Shown here: in pieces, positions 1 to 5,889 of the stretch
Layout: every line of letters begins with the position of its first letter
Position numbering within the stretch: the stretch's first letter is position 1
Assembly: GCA_017547315.1 (NCBI GenBank)
Contig: JAFYQA010000106.1
Location: 1-6,213 of the forward strand
DNA from: Roseburia sp.
Lineage (GTDB): Bacteria; Bacillota_A; Clostridia; Lachnospirales; Lachnospiraceae
Reading direction: 5' to 3'
Length of the DNA: 6,213 nt
The notes under the pieces: model-generated
The model's input: only the letters and a program-made list of their open reading frames with translations
Database searches by the model: none
What the model was told of the DNA's origin: nothing
Translations under genes and position numbers: made by a program

Positions 1-720
1 ATATAACATCCATGCAATTGGATCTTCACCTTTTGAGAATACCAAAGTAAGTACTGCTACTGTTCCAAGGTAAGCTGCTGGAATTCTTACAGAAATTACT
101 TTTTTGAATACTAAGTATGCACCACCGATTAATAATGCGAATGTACATGTTTCACCGATTGTACCGCCGATGTTACCCATAAACATTGTCATAAGGCTTT
201 CTTCTGGTAACGCTGGCATTACCATGTGATGAAGTGGTGTAGAAGAAGTTACTGCATCTACATTAGAACCAAACAGTGAAAGCTCTGCACCCGGTACTGT
301 GAAGCGTACGATATACACTGGCCACAACAATAATAAAAATGCACGACCTGCTAATGCTGGATTGAAAATATTCTTTCCGAGGCCACCACACATACCTTTA
401 ATCACAATAATGGCAAATGCACTGCCGATTGCCGCAATTTCATAAGGTACTGCTGCTGGAAGTGTTAAGGCTAAAAGCAAACCTGTTACAATCGCAGAAC
501 CATCTGCTGTTGTATTGCGCTTAAAAATCAACGCGCCACAAATCCATTCTGCAGCTAAAGCCGCAGCAACACATACTGTTGCTACTAATAGCGCTCTTAC
601 ACCAAAATGGAATACACCTGCAATCAATGCTGGAAGTAATGCAATTACTACATCAAACATGATACTTCTGGTATTCACTTTATTACGAATATGAGGAGAG
701 GATGTAACTGTTAATTTCAT
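1..720 (-). CDS. rnfD: Rnf complex subunit RnfD, 3' end missing
   Basis: Membrane subunit of the Rnf ferredoxin:NAD+ oxidoreductase, which carries a covalently bound FMN and takes part in electron transfer coupled to ion pumping (family knowledge). Seen: 240 codons from an ATG, open at the left edge; the family is usually somewhat over 300 residues, so roughly the last quarter is absent. The protein is very hydrophobic, with likely membrane segments near residues 21-40, 42-60, 77-90, 94-111, 124-140, 188-206 and 213-229. Conserved family blocks are NIFNPALAGRAF (117-128), VDAVTSSTPL (154-163) and GNIGGTIGET (182-191). Thr161 in the SSTPL block is the expected flavin attachment residue. The start overlaps the rnfC stop by one base (TAATG), and GGGAGG lies 10 bases upstream inside rnfC, so translation is likely coupled. 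The remaining rnf genes (typically G, E, A, B) are expected beyond the left edge. Confidence 0.95.
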   Translation of the reverse strand, partial: MKLTVTSSPHIRNKVNTRSIMFDVVIALLPALIAGVFHFGVRALLVATVCVAAALAAEWICGALIFKRNTTADGSAIVTGLLLALTLPAAVPYEIAAIGSAFAIIVIKGMCGGLGKNIFNPALAGRAFLLLLWPVYIVRFTVPGAELSLFGSNVDAVTSSTPLHHMVMPALPEESLMTMFMGNIGGTIGETCTFALLIGGAYLVFKKVISVRIPAAYLGTVAVLTLVFSKGEDPIAWMLY

Positions 721-2024
721 TATTTCATAGCCTCCCTTACTAATTTTTTACCTATTCTAAACTGTTCTACTAATGGTAACTTTCCTGGACATTCATATGC
801 ACAAGAACCACATTCGATACAGTCTAATACACGGAAGCGTTTTAAACCTTCCAAATCATTTTTCTTCGCATAAGCATACATATAAAGCGGCTGCAAACGT
901 GTTGGACATACACCTAAGCATTTACCACAGCGAATACAAATCTGATCACCAGCCTCGCCATTTTGTGCATTAGAAAGGCAAAGTACAGCATTCGTTCCTT
1001 TGATTACACAAGTGTCTAAATCAGGCTGGGCCAATCCCATCATTGGACCACCATTGATTACTTTCCAAACATCTTCTGTTAAACCACCTGCTGCTTCGAT
1101 TAATTCAGCAACCGGCATTCCCATTGGTACCATGAAGTTACCTGGGTTCTTTACTGCCTCACCTGTAACAGTTACGATACGTCCGGTGATTGGTTTGCCA
1201 AGACATACTGCACGATATGTTGCTTCATAAGTTGCTACGTTAAATACAACACATCCAACGCTTGGTGGGAGCTGTCCCGGTACGATTTCTCTACCTGTAA
1301 TCGCCTGAACTAACTGTCTCTCTGCACCCTGTGGATAGCGTGTTGGTAATACACGAAGCTCAATATTATCTTCTTTTGTCAATAAACCTTTTAATACTTT
1401 AATCGCTTCTTTTTTATTCTCTTCAATTGCCAATACCATCTTCTTAGGATTAACAACCTGAGCGATAATTTTCATACCTGCGATAACCTGCTCCGGATTC
1501 GTACGAAGCAACATGTCATCTGCGGTAATGTATGGTTCACATTCACAAGCATTTGCAATTAAGGTATCAATCTCAGCTTCTACTGCAGCTTTGATACTTG
1601 TAGCAAATGTCGCACCACCCATGCCTACGATACCAGCTTCACGAATGATTTCAATAATCTCATCTTCGCTTAAACTTGTATAATCTGCGTATGCTGTCAT
1701 GCTTTCATCTAAAGTACCCTGAAAGTCATTCTCGATTACAACGGATAACACCTGACTTCCATTCGGATGACGTCTTGGTTCCACTGCCACTACTTTACCT
1801 GATACAGATGCATGTACCGGAACACATAAACCTTTACCGTCACCAATTTTCTGACCCTTTTTCACCAAATCTCCCACTTTTACCATTGGTGTACAAGGCA
1901 CACCTATGTGCTGAGACATTGGAATAATAACCTGCTTCGGTTTTTCTAATCGCTGAAGTGCTACACCTGAAGATAATTCTTTCTTATCTGCCGGATGAAC
2001 ACCACCATAAAACAAGTGCTTCAT
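720..2024 (-). CDS. rnfC: Rnf complex NADH-side subunit RnfC
   Basis: Peripheral cytoplasmic subunit of Rnf, thought to exchange electrons with NAD(H) through flavin and two [4Fe-4S] clusters (family knowledge). Seen: 434 residues, a normal length for a clostridial RnfC. Order of parts: N-terminal barrel-sandwich region with the GGVHP start block (7-11), to about 100; a nucleotide/flavin Rossmann region resembling the complex I 51-kDa subunit at about 120-270, with GMGGATF (134-140), ECEPYIT (161-167) and RYPQGAERQL (229-238); an SLBB-like part at about 275-320; then two ferredoxin motifs, Cys363/366/369/373 and Cys402/405/408/412, each followed by Pro. The block usually written GMGGATFPT has Ala141 in place of Pro. 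The ATG at 2024 has a GAAGGGA ribosome binding site about 8 bases upstream. It is the first rnf gene and overlaps rnfD by one base. I see no convincing promoter of its own; a hairpin terminator lies just upstream. Confidence 0.96.
   Translation of the reverse strand: MKHLFYGGVHPADKKELSSGVALQRLEKPKQVIIPMSQHIGVPCTPMVKVGDLVKKGQKIGDGKGLCVPVHASVSGKVVAVEPRRHPNGSQVLSVVIENDFQGTLDESMTAYADYTSLSEDEIIEIIREAGIVGMGGATFATSIKAAVEAEIDTLIANACECEPYITADDMLLRTNPEQVIAGMKIIAQVVNPKKMVLAIEENKKEAIKVLKGLLTKEDNIELRVLPTRYPQGAERQLVQAITGREIVPGQLPPSVGCVVFNVATYEATYRAVCLGKPITGRIVTVTGEAVKNPGNFMVPMGMPVAELIEAAGGLTEDVWKVINGGPMMGLAQPDLDTCVIKGTNAVLCLSNAQNGEAGDQICIRCGKCLGVCPTRLQPLYMYAYAKKNDLEGLKRFRVLDCIECGSCAYECPGKLPLVEQFRIGKKLVREAMK
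731..738 (-). promoter_or_regulatory. rnfD ribosome binding site within the rnfC end
   Basis: On the minus strand AAGGGAGG lies inside the last codons of rnfC, 10 bases before the rnfD ATG. With the TAATG stop-start overlap this supports translational coupling of the two subunits and fixes the rnfD start. Confidence 0.75.
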
Positions 2025-2062
2025 ATCTTTTTCCCTTCTACCGAATTTTGTGATAACTTTTA

Positions 2063-2095
2063 AAAAAGGATGAAAGAAATTCTCTCATCCTTTTT
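2063..2095 (-). terminator. Intrinsic terminator or attenuator between lipoprotein gene and rnfC
   Basis: Read on the minus strand, AAAAAGGATGA pairs perfectly with TCATCCTTTTT. The stem extends inward through one G-U pair and AGA/TCT, to about 15 base pairs with a tiny loop, followed by an unbroken run of T. The G-U pair would be an A-C mismatch on the other strand, so the minus-strand RNA is the better folder. It begins 9 bases after the lipoprotein stop codon and ends about 38 bases before the rnfC start. The stem is AT-rich, so termination is probably partial. Because no clear promoter follows, it may set the lipoprotein to rnf ratio (inference). Confidence 0.75.
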
Positions 2096-2104
2096 ATTGT
2101 ACTA

Positions 2105-3196
2105 TTACTGTTCAAGTTTTTCAATTAAAGCTTTGAAACCACCGATTTTAATTGTTACAGAAGATGCTAAATCTGCATCAACTGGTTTTGTGCTTTCATC
2201 AACTGCGATACCAGCTACGTCTGAAATTGTTTTGCCTGTGATGTAGTTTGCAAATGATGCTGCCTGTTCATTCCATTCAGCAATTGCTCCACCCCATGCT
2301 ACCATTCCGTAGTCAGCACCTTTTTCGTTCTTTGTAAGAACTGGAGCTGTGAAGTCTGTTGTAATCTTACCTGTTGTATCAAAGTTAACGTTTGCCTGAA
2401 CTGCATCGATTACACAGCTTGTGATTTCATCATAGTGTGTTGTTACTGCTGCGATTGTTGCATATGCAGAAGCTGTACCAGCTTTATCTGCTGTTGCATT
2501 TGCGTTGTCTGAAGGTTCTGTAACTGATACTAACTGTAATGTATCCCAGTGAGCTGCACCTAAATCCTGTGCATTGTTTACTGCTGCTACGATTGGATCA
2601 ATGAAACCTGCGATAGCCATTGTTGCTTTTGATGCTAAGTCTGCATCACCAGCTTTGCCACCTTCTACGATAGCGATACCTTTTACTTCTTCTGCTGTCT
2701 TACCAACAACATATTCAGCAACTGCTGCTGCCTGAGCATCCCATTCAGCGATTGCTCCGCCCCATGCTACCATTCCGTAATCAGAACCTAATTCGTTCTT
2801 GCTTAAGAATGCTGTATCTGTTGTTGTGATTTCACCAGCTGCATTGAATGTGTTCTTACCCTGAATCTGGTCGATTACACAGCTGTTAATTTTGCCTTCT
2901 GCATCTACTGTTACAGCTACGATTGTGATATCAGCCTGAGCTGTACCTTCTGCGTCTGCTGTTGCATCTGTACCAGAAAGAGCTGTTGTTACTGATAAAC
3001 CTGTCTTAACTGGAATTGGATCTGATGTAGAAGCTGATGTACCATCTACTTCTGTTGTTACGTCTGCTGCTACTTCTGTAGAAACTTCTGTGTTTTTGCT
3101 TTCGTTTTCTTTTTCTACCACTGCTGTGCCGCCACATCCAGCGAATACGCTAACTGACATAGCAAGTGTTAATAAAAATGCAAGTGTCTTTTTCAT
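2105..3196 (-). CDS. Secreted lipoprotein with two FMN-binding-like repeats
   Basis: Function not known; I cannot name the family with certainty. Seen: 363 residues starting MKKTLAFLL, a lipoprotein signal peptide with lipobox VFAGC and lipidated Cys21, then a Thr/Glu/Ser-rich linker to about residue 62. The rest is two copies of one domain, about 90-209 and 246-363, with a period of 155-156 residues. Each holds SCVID, the identical DYGMVAWGGAIAEW (139-152 and 295-308), a Y-x2-GKT block, and DADLAS followed by KAT (Thr192) or SVT (Thr348). The domain layout and final D-x2-S-x2-T resemble FMN_bind domains, where the last Thr of a D-x2-[ST]-G-A-T motif receives FMN from ApbE; the Gly is replaced in both copies, so flavin binding is uncertain. 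The start at 3196 is chosen because TGGAGG lies 8 bases upstream; an in-frame ATG at 3229 would fall almost at the predicted transcript start. Codons are biased (ACA/ACT, GCA/GCT, GGT, AAC, TAC), suggesting high expression. The protein probably sits outside the membrane and serves Rnf-linked or other extracellular redox or sensing (inference). Confidence 0.85.
   Translation of the reverse strand: MKKTLAFLLTLAMSVSVFAGCGGTAVVEKENESKNTEVSTEVAADVTTEVDGTSASTSDPIPVKTGLSVTTALSGTDATADAEGTAQADITIVAVTVDAEGKINSCVIDQIQGKNTFNAAGEITTTDTAFLSKNELGSDYGMVAWGGAIAEWDAQAAAVAEYVVGKTAEEVKGIAIVEGGKAGDADLASKATMAIAGFIDPIVAAVNNAQDLGAAHWDTLQLVSVTEPSDNANATADKAGTASAYATIAAVTTHYDEITSCVIDAVQANVNFDTTGKITTDFTAPVLTKNEKGADYGMVAWGGAIAEWNEQAASFANYITGKTISDVAGIAVDESTKPVDADLASSVTIKIGGFKALIEKLEQ
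2108..2461 (-). repeat. Second copy of the lipoprotein domain repeat
   Basis: Codes for residues about 246-363 of the lipoprotein. The best-preserved DNA is 2273-2332, which matches 2741-2800 at 54 of 60 bases (offset 468 bases, 156 codons). It ends in DADLASSVT, in which the usual G-A before the Thr is S-V, so it is the more degenerate of the two flavin-motif-like sites. Confidence 0.85.
2570..2929 (-). repeat. First copy of the lipoprotein domain repeat
   Basis: Codes for residues about 90-209 of the lipoprotein. It is clearly homologous to the second copy, sharing the exact 14-residue block DYGMVAWGGAIAEW and the DADLAS end motif. It ends in DADLASKAT, which differs from the D-x2-S-G-A-T flavinylation pattern only by Lys for Gly. 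This is an intragenic duplication rather than a mobile repeat. Confidence 0.85.
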
Positions 3197-3204
3197 GTTA
3201 ATTG

Positions 3205-3210
3205 CCTCCA
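3205..3210 (-). promoter_or_regulatory. Ribosome binding site that sets the lipoprotein start
   Basis: TGGAGG on the minus strand, 8 bases before the ATG at 3196. It decides against the longer frame starting at 3229, which would put 11 extra residues before an otherwise standard signal peptide. Confidence 0.85.
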
Positions 3211-3239
3211 TTTGATATTTTTTTAACATATTGATGTGT

Positions 3240-3268
3240 ATTCTAACAGACGTTTCTTAACATGTAAT
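3240..3268 (-). promoter_or_regulatory. Sigma-A type promoter for the lipoprotein gene
   Basis: On the minus strand: -35 ATTACA (3263-3268, 4 of 6 to TTGACA), a 17-base spacer, and -10 TAGAAT (3240-3245, 5 of 6 to TATAAT) preceded by TGT, giving an extended -10. Transcription would start near 3233, leaving a leader of about 37 bases. It lies in the 92-base gap after the kinase gene, so the lipoprotein can be expressed apart from the kinase. I see no clear terminator for the kinase gene in this gap, so read-through from it is also possible. Confidence 0.6.
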
Positions 3269-3288
3269 TGATACAACCTTAACAAATA

Positions 3289-5028
3289 TTAATATTCATC
3301 AAAAAATACTGGGAATTCAACCAAAAATACCGTTCCTTCTCCTGCTTTACTCTCTACTTTAATATTTCCGTGGTGTTCCTCCACCACCTGTTCTGCAATC
3401 GCAAGACCTAGTCCTGTACCTTCACCACCTTTTTTTGTTGTAAAAAATGGTTCAAAAATACGCTTCATAGACTCTTCAGATATTCCATAACCGTTATCCG
3501 CCACCTCTAAAAATACTTTATCTTCTTTCACTTTGGTGCTTACCATCACGTTACCCATTTTCGTTTCCGTTGCATGAAATGCATTAATAAGAAGATTCAA
3601 CAATAACTGTGAAATCTGTGTTTCATTTCCCATAATGTGACAACCTTCTGCATTTAAACATACTTGAACTTCAACCGGTTTGGGTTTCGCCGGATTTGCA
3701 ATTTCCACAACTTTACGTACCACATCATCCAACCGAAGTTTTTGAAAATCTGTTCCTGCATTTTTTCGTGCCAAATCCTGCAATCGTGACACCACCGTTT
3801 TAGCCTTCATGGAAGTATTATAAATCTCAAGTACCTCATCATATAATTCCGTTTCTTCCGGTGGTAATTTTTCTAAAATCAAAATACTATATCCCATAAT
3901 CGGTGCAAGCAAATTATTAAACTCATGTGCGATACCCGATGTTAAGGTTCCCATTAACTCTAACCTTTGGTGATGGGCAAACTCTGCTGTCTGTCGATTC
4001 AATTCTTCCATTGCAGCATTTTTTTCCTGCAACAGTTCCACTTCCCGCAATGCCCGCTGACTACCGCGAAAAGTATTTAAAAGTAATATCACAAGGCTCA
4101 CCACTCCTAAAAGTGCCGTTCCACCGTACACGATCAATTTCACCGTACCGGAACGCATCGGTCTGGTTATTTCGTCGTAGTCTGTTGATACCCCAATTGC
4201 AAGAACCCCATTGGTATTCTCTGTTGCCGGAACCACTGCCATTCGCGCCTCGTATGCCCTTCCTGTAGCACTGCTAACTGCATCACAAAAATCCATTCCT
4301 TCTTCTCTCTTCTCCTGTTGTGTCATTAGGAATTTCAACATACGGAATTTACGATCTTCTTCTGAAAAACTACTTATCTCGTCCACTACTACTTCACTCT
4401 CTAGACGGTGAACCAGCGCCTTGGCATCTGCATCCATCATAATAATCTCATTCTGCAGTTCCATGGACAGATTCGCTGTAATATCTTCATAAAATGTCGC
4501 TAAATTTACCAGCACTGCATACGTAGGTCGTCCTGCTTCTTCTTTTACAAACGCCATATAAATTGTGCCATCTCCGCCTATACAAGGGCGTACTTCCATA
4601 TCACTCGCCGTATTCCCTTTTTCCAATAATTCATAATCTAAATTACCGCTTTGTGAAAATAGCAATTCGTCTTCTTCAAGAATTAAAATATCAGCAACCT
4701 TCTCATCCTGCCCCAGCAAACTTTGATTCAAAGCTTGTCGAAACGGCTCTTTCACTGTTCTATCTGCATTCCATACTTTTTCCGCATTTTTACACTCTTC
4801 ATGCCCCATGGTATGGATTAAATTTTCCGTATATCGTGTCATTTGACTTTCTGCACTCAAATCAACTGACCTTGCAAGACTGATTAACTGGTTATCCGTA
4901 TTCTGCAAAATCAGTGCACTATAATTCTGGAACATGCGAATTGTCAATACACTCCCTACAATAATCAAAAAAATCATGATACCTGTTACAATCATAACAC
5001 GACGTCTTGCATGTACTGTTTTCTTCAA
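3289..5028 (-). CDS. Membrane sensor histidine kinase
   Basis: Autophosphorylating sensor of a two-component system, expected to pass phosphate to the divergently encoded regulator. Seen: 579 residues. Transmembrane segment at about 11-30, an extracellular sensor of about 265 residues (31-295; size and two-part alpha/beta look resemble a double Cache domain, inferred), second transmembrane segment at about 297-318, a short coiled-coil linker (321-357) with no clear HAMP or PAS domain, then the kinase core: H-box GIAHEFNNLLAPI with phospho-His368, N-box with Asn478 and Asn482, G1 box DNGYG (511-515), F-box FEPFFTTK (525-532), and G2 box GTGLGLAI (537-544). All catalytic motifs are intact. The AHEFNN form of the H-box is of the NtrB-like kind. 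The start is TTG (5026-5028) with AAGGGGG about 8 bases upstream; the first in-frame ATG, at codon 12, would remove the basic KKTVHARRR stretch before the first membrane segment. Ligand unknown. Confidence 0.93.
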   Translation of the reverse strand: MKKTVHARRRVMIVTGIMIFLIIVGSVLTIRMFQNYSALILQNTDNQLISLARSVDLSAESQMTRYTENLIHTMGHEECKNAEKVWNADRTVKEPFRQALNQSLLGQDEKVADILILEEDELLFSQSGNLDYELLEKGNTASDMEVRPCIGGDGTIYMAFVKEEAGRPTYAVLVNLATFYEDITANLSMELQNEIIMMDADAKALVHRLESEVVVDEISSFSEEDRKFRMLKFLMTQQEKREEGMDFCDAVSSATGRAYEARMAVVPATENTNGVLAIGVSTDYDEITRPMRSGTVKLIVYGGTALLGVVSLVILLLNTFRGSQRALREVELLQEKNAAMEELNRQTAEFAHHQRLELMGTLTSGIAHEFNNLLAPIMGYSILILEKLPPEETELYDEVLEIYNTSMKAKTVVSRLQDLARKNAGTDFQKLRLDDVVRKVVEIANPAKPKPVEVQVCLNAEGCHIMGNETQISQLLLNLLINAFHATETKMGNVMVSTKVKEDKVFLEVADNGYGISEESMKRIFEPFFTTKKGGEGTGLGLAIAEQVVEEHHGNIKVESKAGEGTVFLVEFPVFFDEY

Positions 5029-5035
5029 ACCCTTT

Positions 5036-5042
5036 CCCCCTT
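5036..5042 (-). promoter_or_regulatory. Ribosome binding site for the TTG start of the kinase
   Basis: AAGGGGG on the minus strand, 7 bases before the TTG at 5028 (a second purine run, AAAGGG, is nearer). No suitable site precedes the first in-frame ATG at 4995, which supports the TTG start. Confidence 0.65.
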
Positions 5043-5069
5043 GTCAATCCAAAAAAATTTGTTTATACT
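5041..5069 (+). promoter_or_regulatory. Sigma-A type promoter for the response regulator
   Basis: -35 TTGTCA (5041-5046, 5 of 6) and -10 TATACT (5064-5069, 5 of 6) with an exact 17-base spacer containing an A/T run. Transcription would start near 5076, leaving a leader of about 39 bases. This is the strongest promoter match in the window. The repeats at 5072-5098 lie over and just after its start point, so a bound regulator could block it. Confidence 0.75.
5062..5067 (-). promoter_or_regulatory. Probable -10 box of the kinase promoter
   Basis: TATAAA on the minus strand (5 of 6 to TATAAT), overlapping the regulator's -10 box on the other strand. No good -35 is present at 16-18 bases; that place holds the TTTATG repeats instead, the pattern expected of a promoter needing an activator. 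Predicted leader of about 26 bases to the TTG start. Confidence 0.45.
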
Positions 5070-5071
5070 AG

Positions 5072-5098
5072 CATAAAGGATTCATAAACCGATGTAAA
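5072..5098 (-). promoter_or_regulatory. Three direct repeats, probable response regulator operator
   Basis: On the minus strand the order is TTTACA (5093-5098), 4 bases, TTTATG (5083-5088), 5 bases, TTTATG (5072-5077), 4 bases, then the kinase -10 TATAAA. The 10- and 11-base periods and T-rich hexamers resemble direct repeats bound by OmpR/PhoB-family regulators, such as the PhoP boxes of Bacillus. They sit at the -35 position of the kinase promoter and at the start of the regulator transcript, so one binding event could activate the kinase and repress the regulator (inference). Confidence 0.5.
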
Positions 5099-5114
5099 GA
5101 GGGAGACTTACCAC

Positions 5115-5798
5115 ATGGCAAATAAAGTACTTATCGTAGATGATGATGACGCAGTTCTTACCATGCTTTATAAGGTAATCAAAAGCAATGGCATTGATGC
5201 AGACACCTGCTCTAGTGGTGAAGCTGCCTTAGAAATGGTTACAAAGCACTCCTATGATTTGATTCTATTAGATATCAATATGCAGGGGATAGATGGCTTT
5301 CAGGTTGTAGAAACGCTCCGTAAACAGGGAATTCAGACACCTATTATTATTCTAAGCGGTCGAGTAGAAGATTATGATATGCTCTATGGCTTAGATATCG
5401 GTGCTGACGATTATATCACAAAACCGTTCAATCCAATTATCGTCGGTGCAAAAGTAAAAGCCCTTATCCGCCGTAGCCAAAACGGTTCCGAGGGAAGTAC
5501 CGATATCATCACCGCTGGGCCTTTCCAGTATAATACGAGTACTTTGCGTTTTTATAAAAATGGAACTGAAATTCTTCTCTCTGCAAAAGAAAACGCCATT
5601 ATGAAGCTTTTTATCGATAATGTAAATCGTATTTTCTCAAAAGATATGCTTTATGATTTGATTTGGGGCGAGAGCATTATTGATGAGAATGCCATTATGG
5701 TATATATCAACCGCCTCCGTGCCAAGATTGAAGAGAATCCAAGTAATCCGAAATATATTCAAACTGTACGAGGACTGGGATATCGATTTGTAGTATAA
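5115..5798 (+). CDS. OmpR/PhoB-family response regulator
   Basis: DNA-binding transcription regulator switched by phosphorylation, presumably by the adjacent kinase. Seen: 227 residues, standard for the family. Receiver domain at about 4-120 with the acidic pocket DDDD (9-12), phospho-Asp53 in LLDINM, Ser81 and Lys103 in ITKPF; a short linker; winged-helix domain at about 130-227 with the LSAKENAIM block (155-163), recognition region about 192-205 and the closing VRGLGYRF signature (218-225). All receiver key residues are present. ATG at 5115 with AGAGGGAG 9 bases upstream. It is transcribed away from the kinase gene from a shared 86-base region, and is followed by a hairpin terminator, so it is likely monocistronic. 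Its targets cannot be read from the sequence; the repeats in its own control region are the best candidate site. Confidence 0.95.
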   Translation: MANKVLIVDDDDAVLTMLYKVIKSNGIDADTCSSGEAALEMVTKHSYDLILLDINMQGIDGFQVVETLRKQGIQTPIIILSGRVEDYDMLYGLDIGADDYITKPFNPIIVGAKVKALIRRSQNGSEGSTDIITAGPFQYNTSTLRFYKNGTEILLSAKENAIMKLFIDNVNRIFSKDMLYDLIWGESIIDENAIMVYINRLRAKIEENPSNPKYIQTVRGLGYRFVV

Positions 5799-5804
5799 CT
5801 ATAA

Positions 5805-5863
5805 AATCCCGCCAGATTTGGTTAGCAGAATTATGTTCATTCTACTTCAAATCTGACGGGATT
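5805..5863 (-). terminator. Long hairpin terminator between convergent genes
   Basis: Outer arms of 16 bases (5805-5820 and 5848-5863), a small uneven internal loop, inner arms of 8 bases (5824-5831 and 5839-5846) and a 7-base loop. On the minus strand every position in both stems pairs, with G-U pairs at two sites (5812/5856 and 5826/5844); on the plus strand those two are C-A mismatches. The minus strand ends the stem in TTTT, the plus strand in ATTCTTT. It therefore fits best as the terminator of the oxidoreductase gene (stop at 5890), but probably works for the response regulator too. It is longer than a usual terminator. Confidence 0.8.
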
Positions 5864-5889
5864 CTTTGTCTATATAGACTTCTCTATTT

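Noticed and set aside
2273..2800. Repeated DNA (54 of 60 bases) as a mobile element or CRISPR-like repeat
   Set aside because: Just two copies, in frame, exactly 156 codons apart, encoding the same protein block; it is a domain duplication inside one gene.
3197..3229. Longer lipoprotein start at an ATG at 3229
   Set aside because: It would add 11 residues before a normal signal peptide, has no ribosome binding site and falls within a few bases of the predicted transcript start; TGGAGG points to 3196.
3285..3296. AATATTAATATT palindrome at the kinase stop codon
   Set aside because: Pure A/T, overlaps the stop codon, no T run or GC stem; expected by chance and not a terminator.
773..4883. Several plus-strand open frames of 66-113 codons opposite rnfC and the kinase gene
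   Set aside because: They lie wholly antisense to genes with clear family motifs, show no domain features and lack good ribosome binding sites.
5042..5047. Perfect TTGACA on the minus strand as a -35 for the kinase
   Set aside because: The place for a -10, 17 bases on, lies inside the coding start and reads AGAAAA; the hexamer is simply the opposite strand of the regulator's TTGTCA region.
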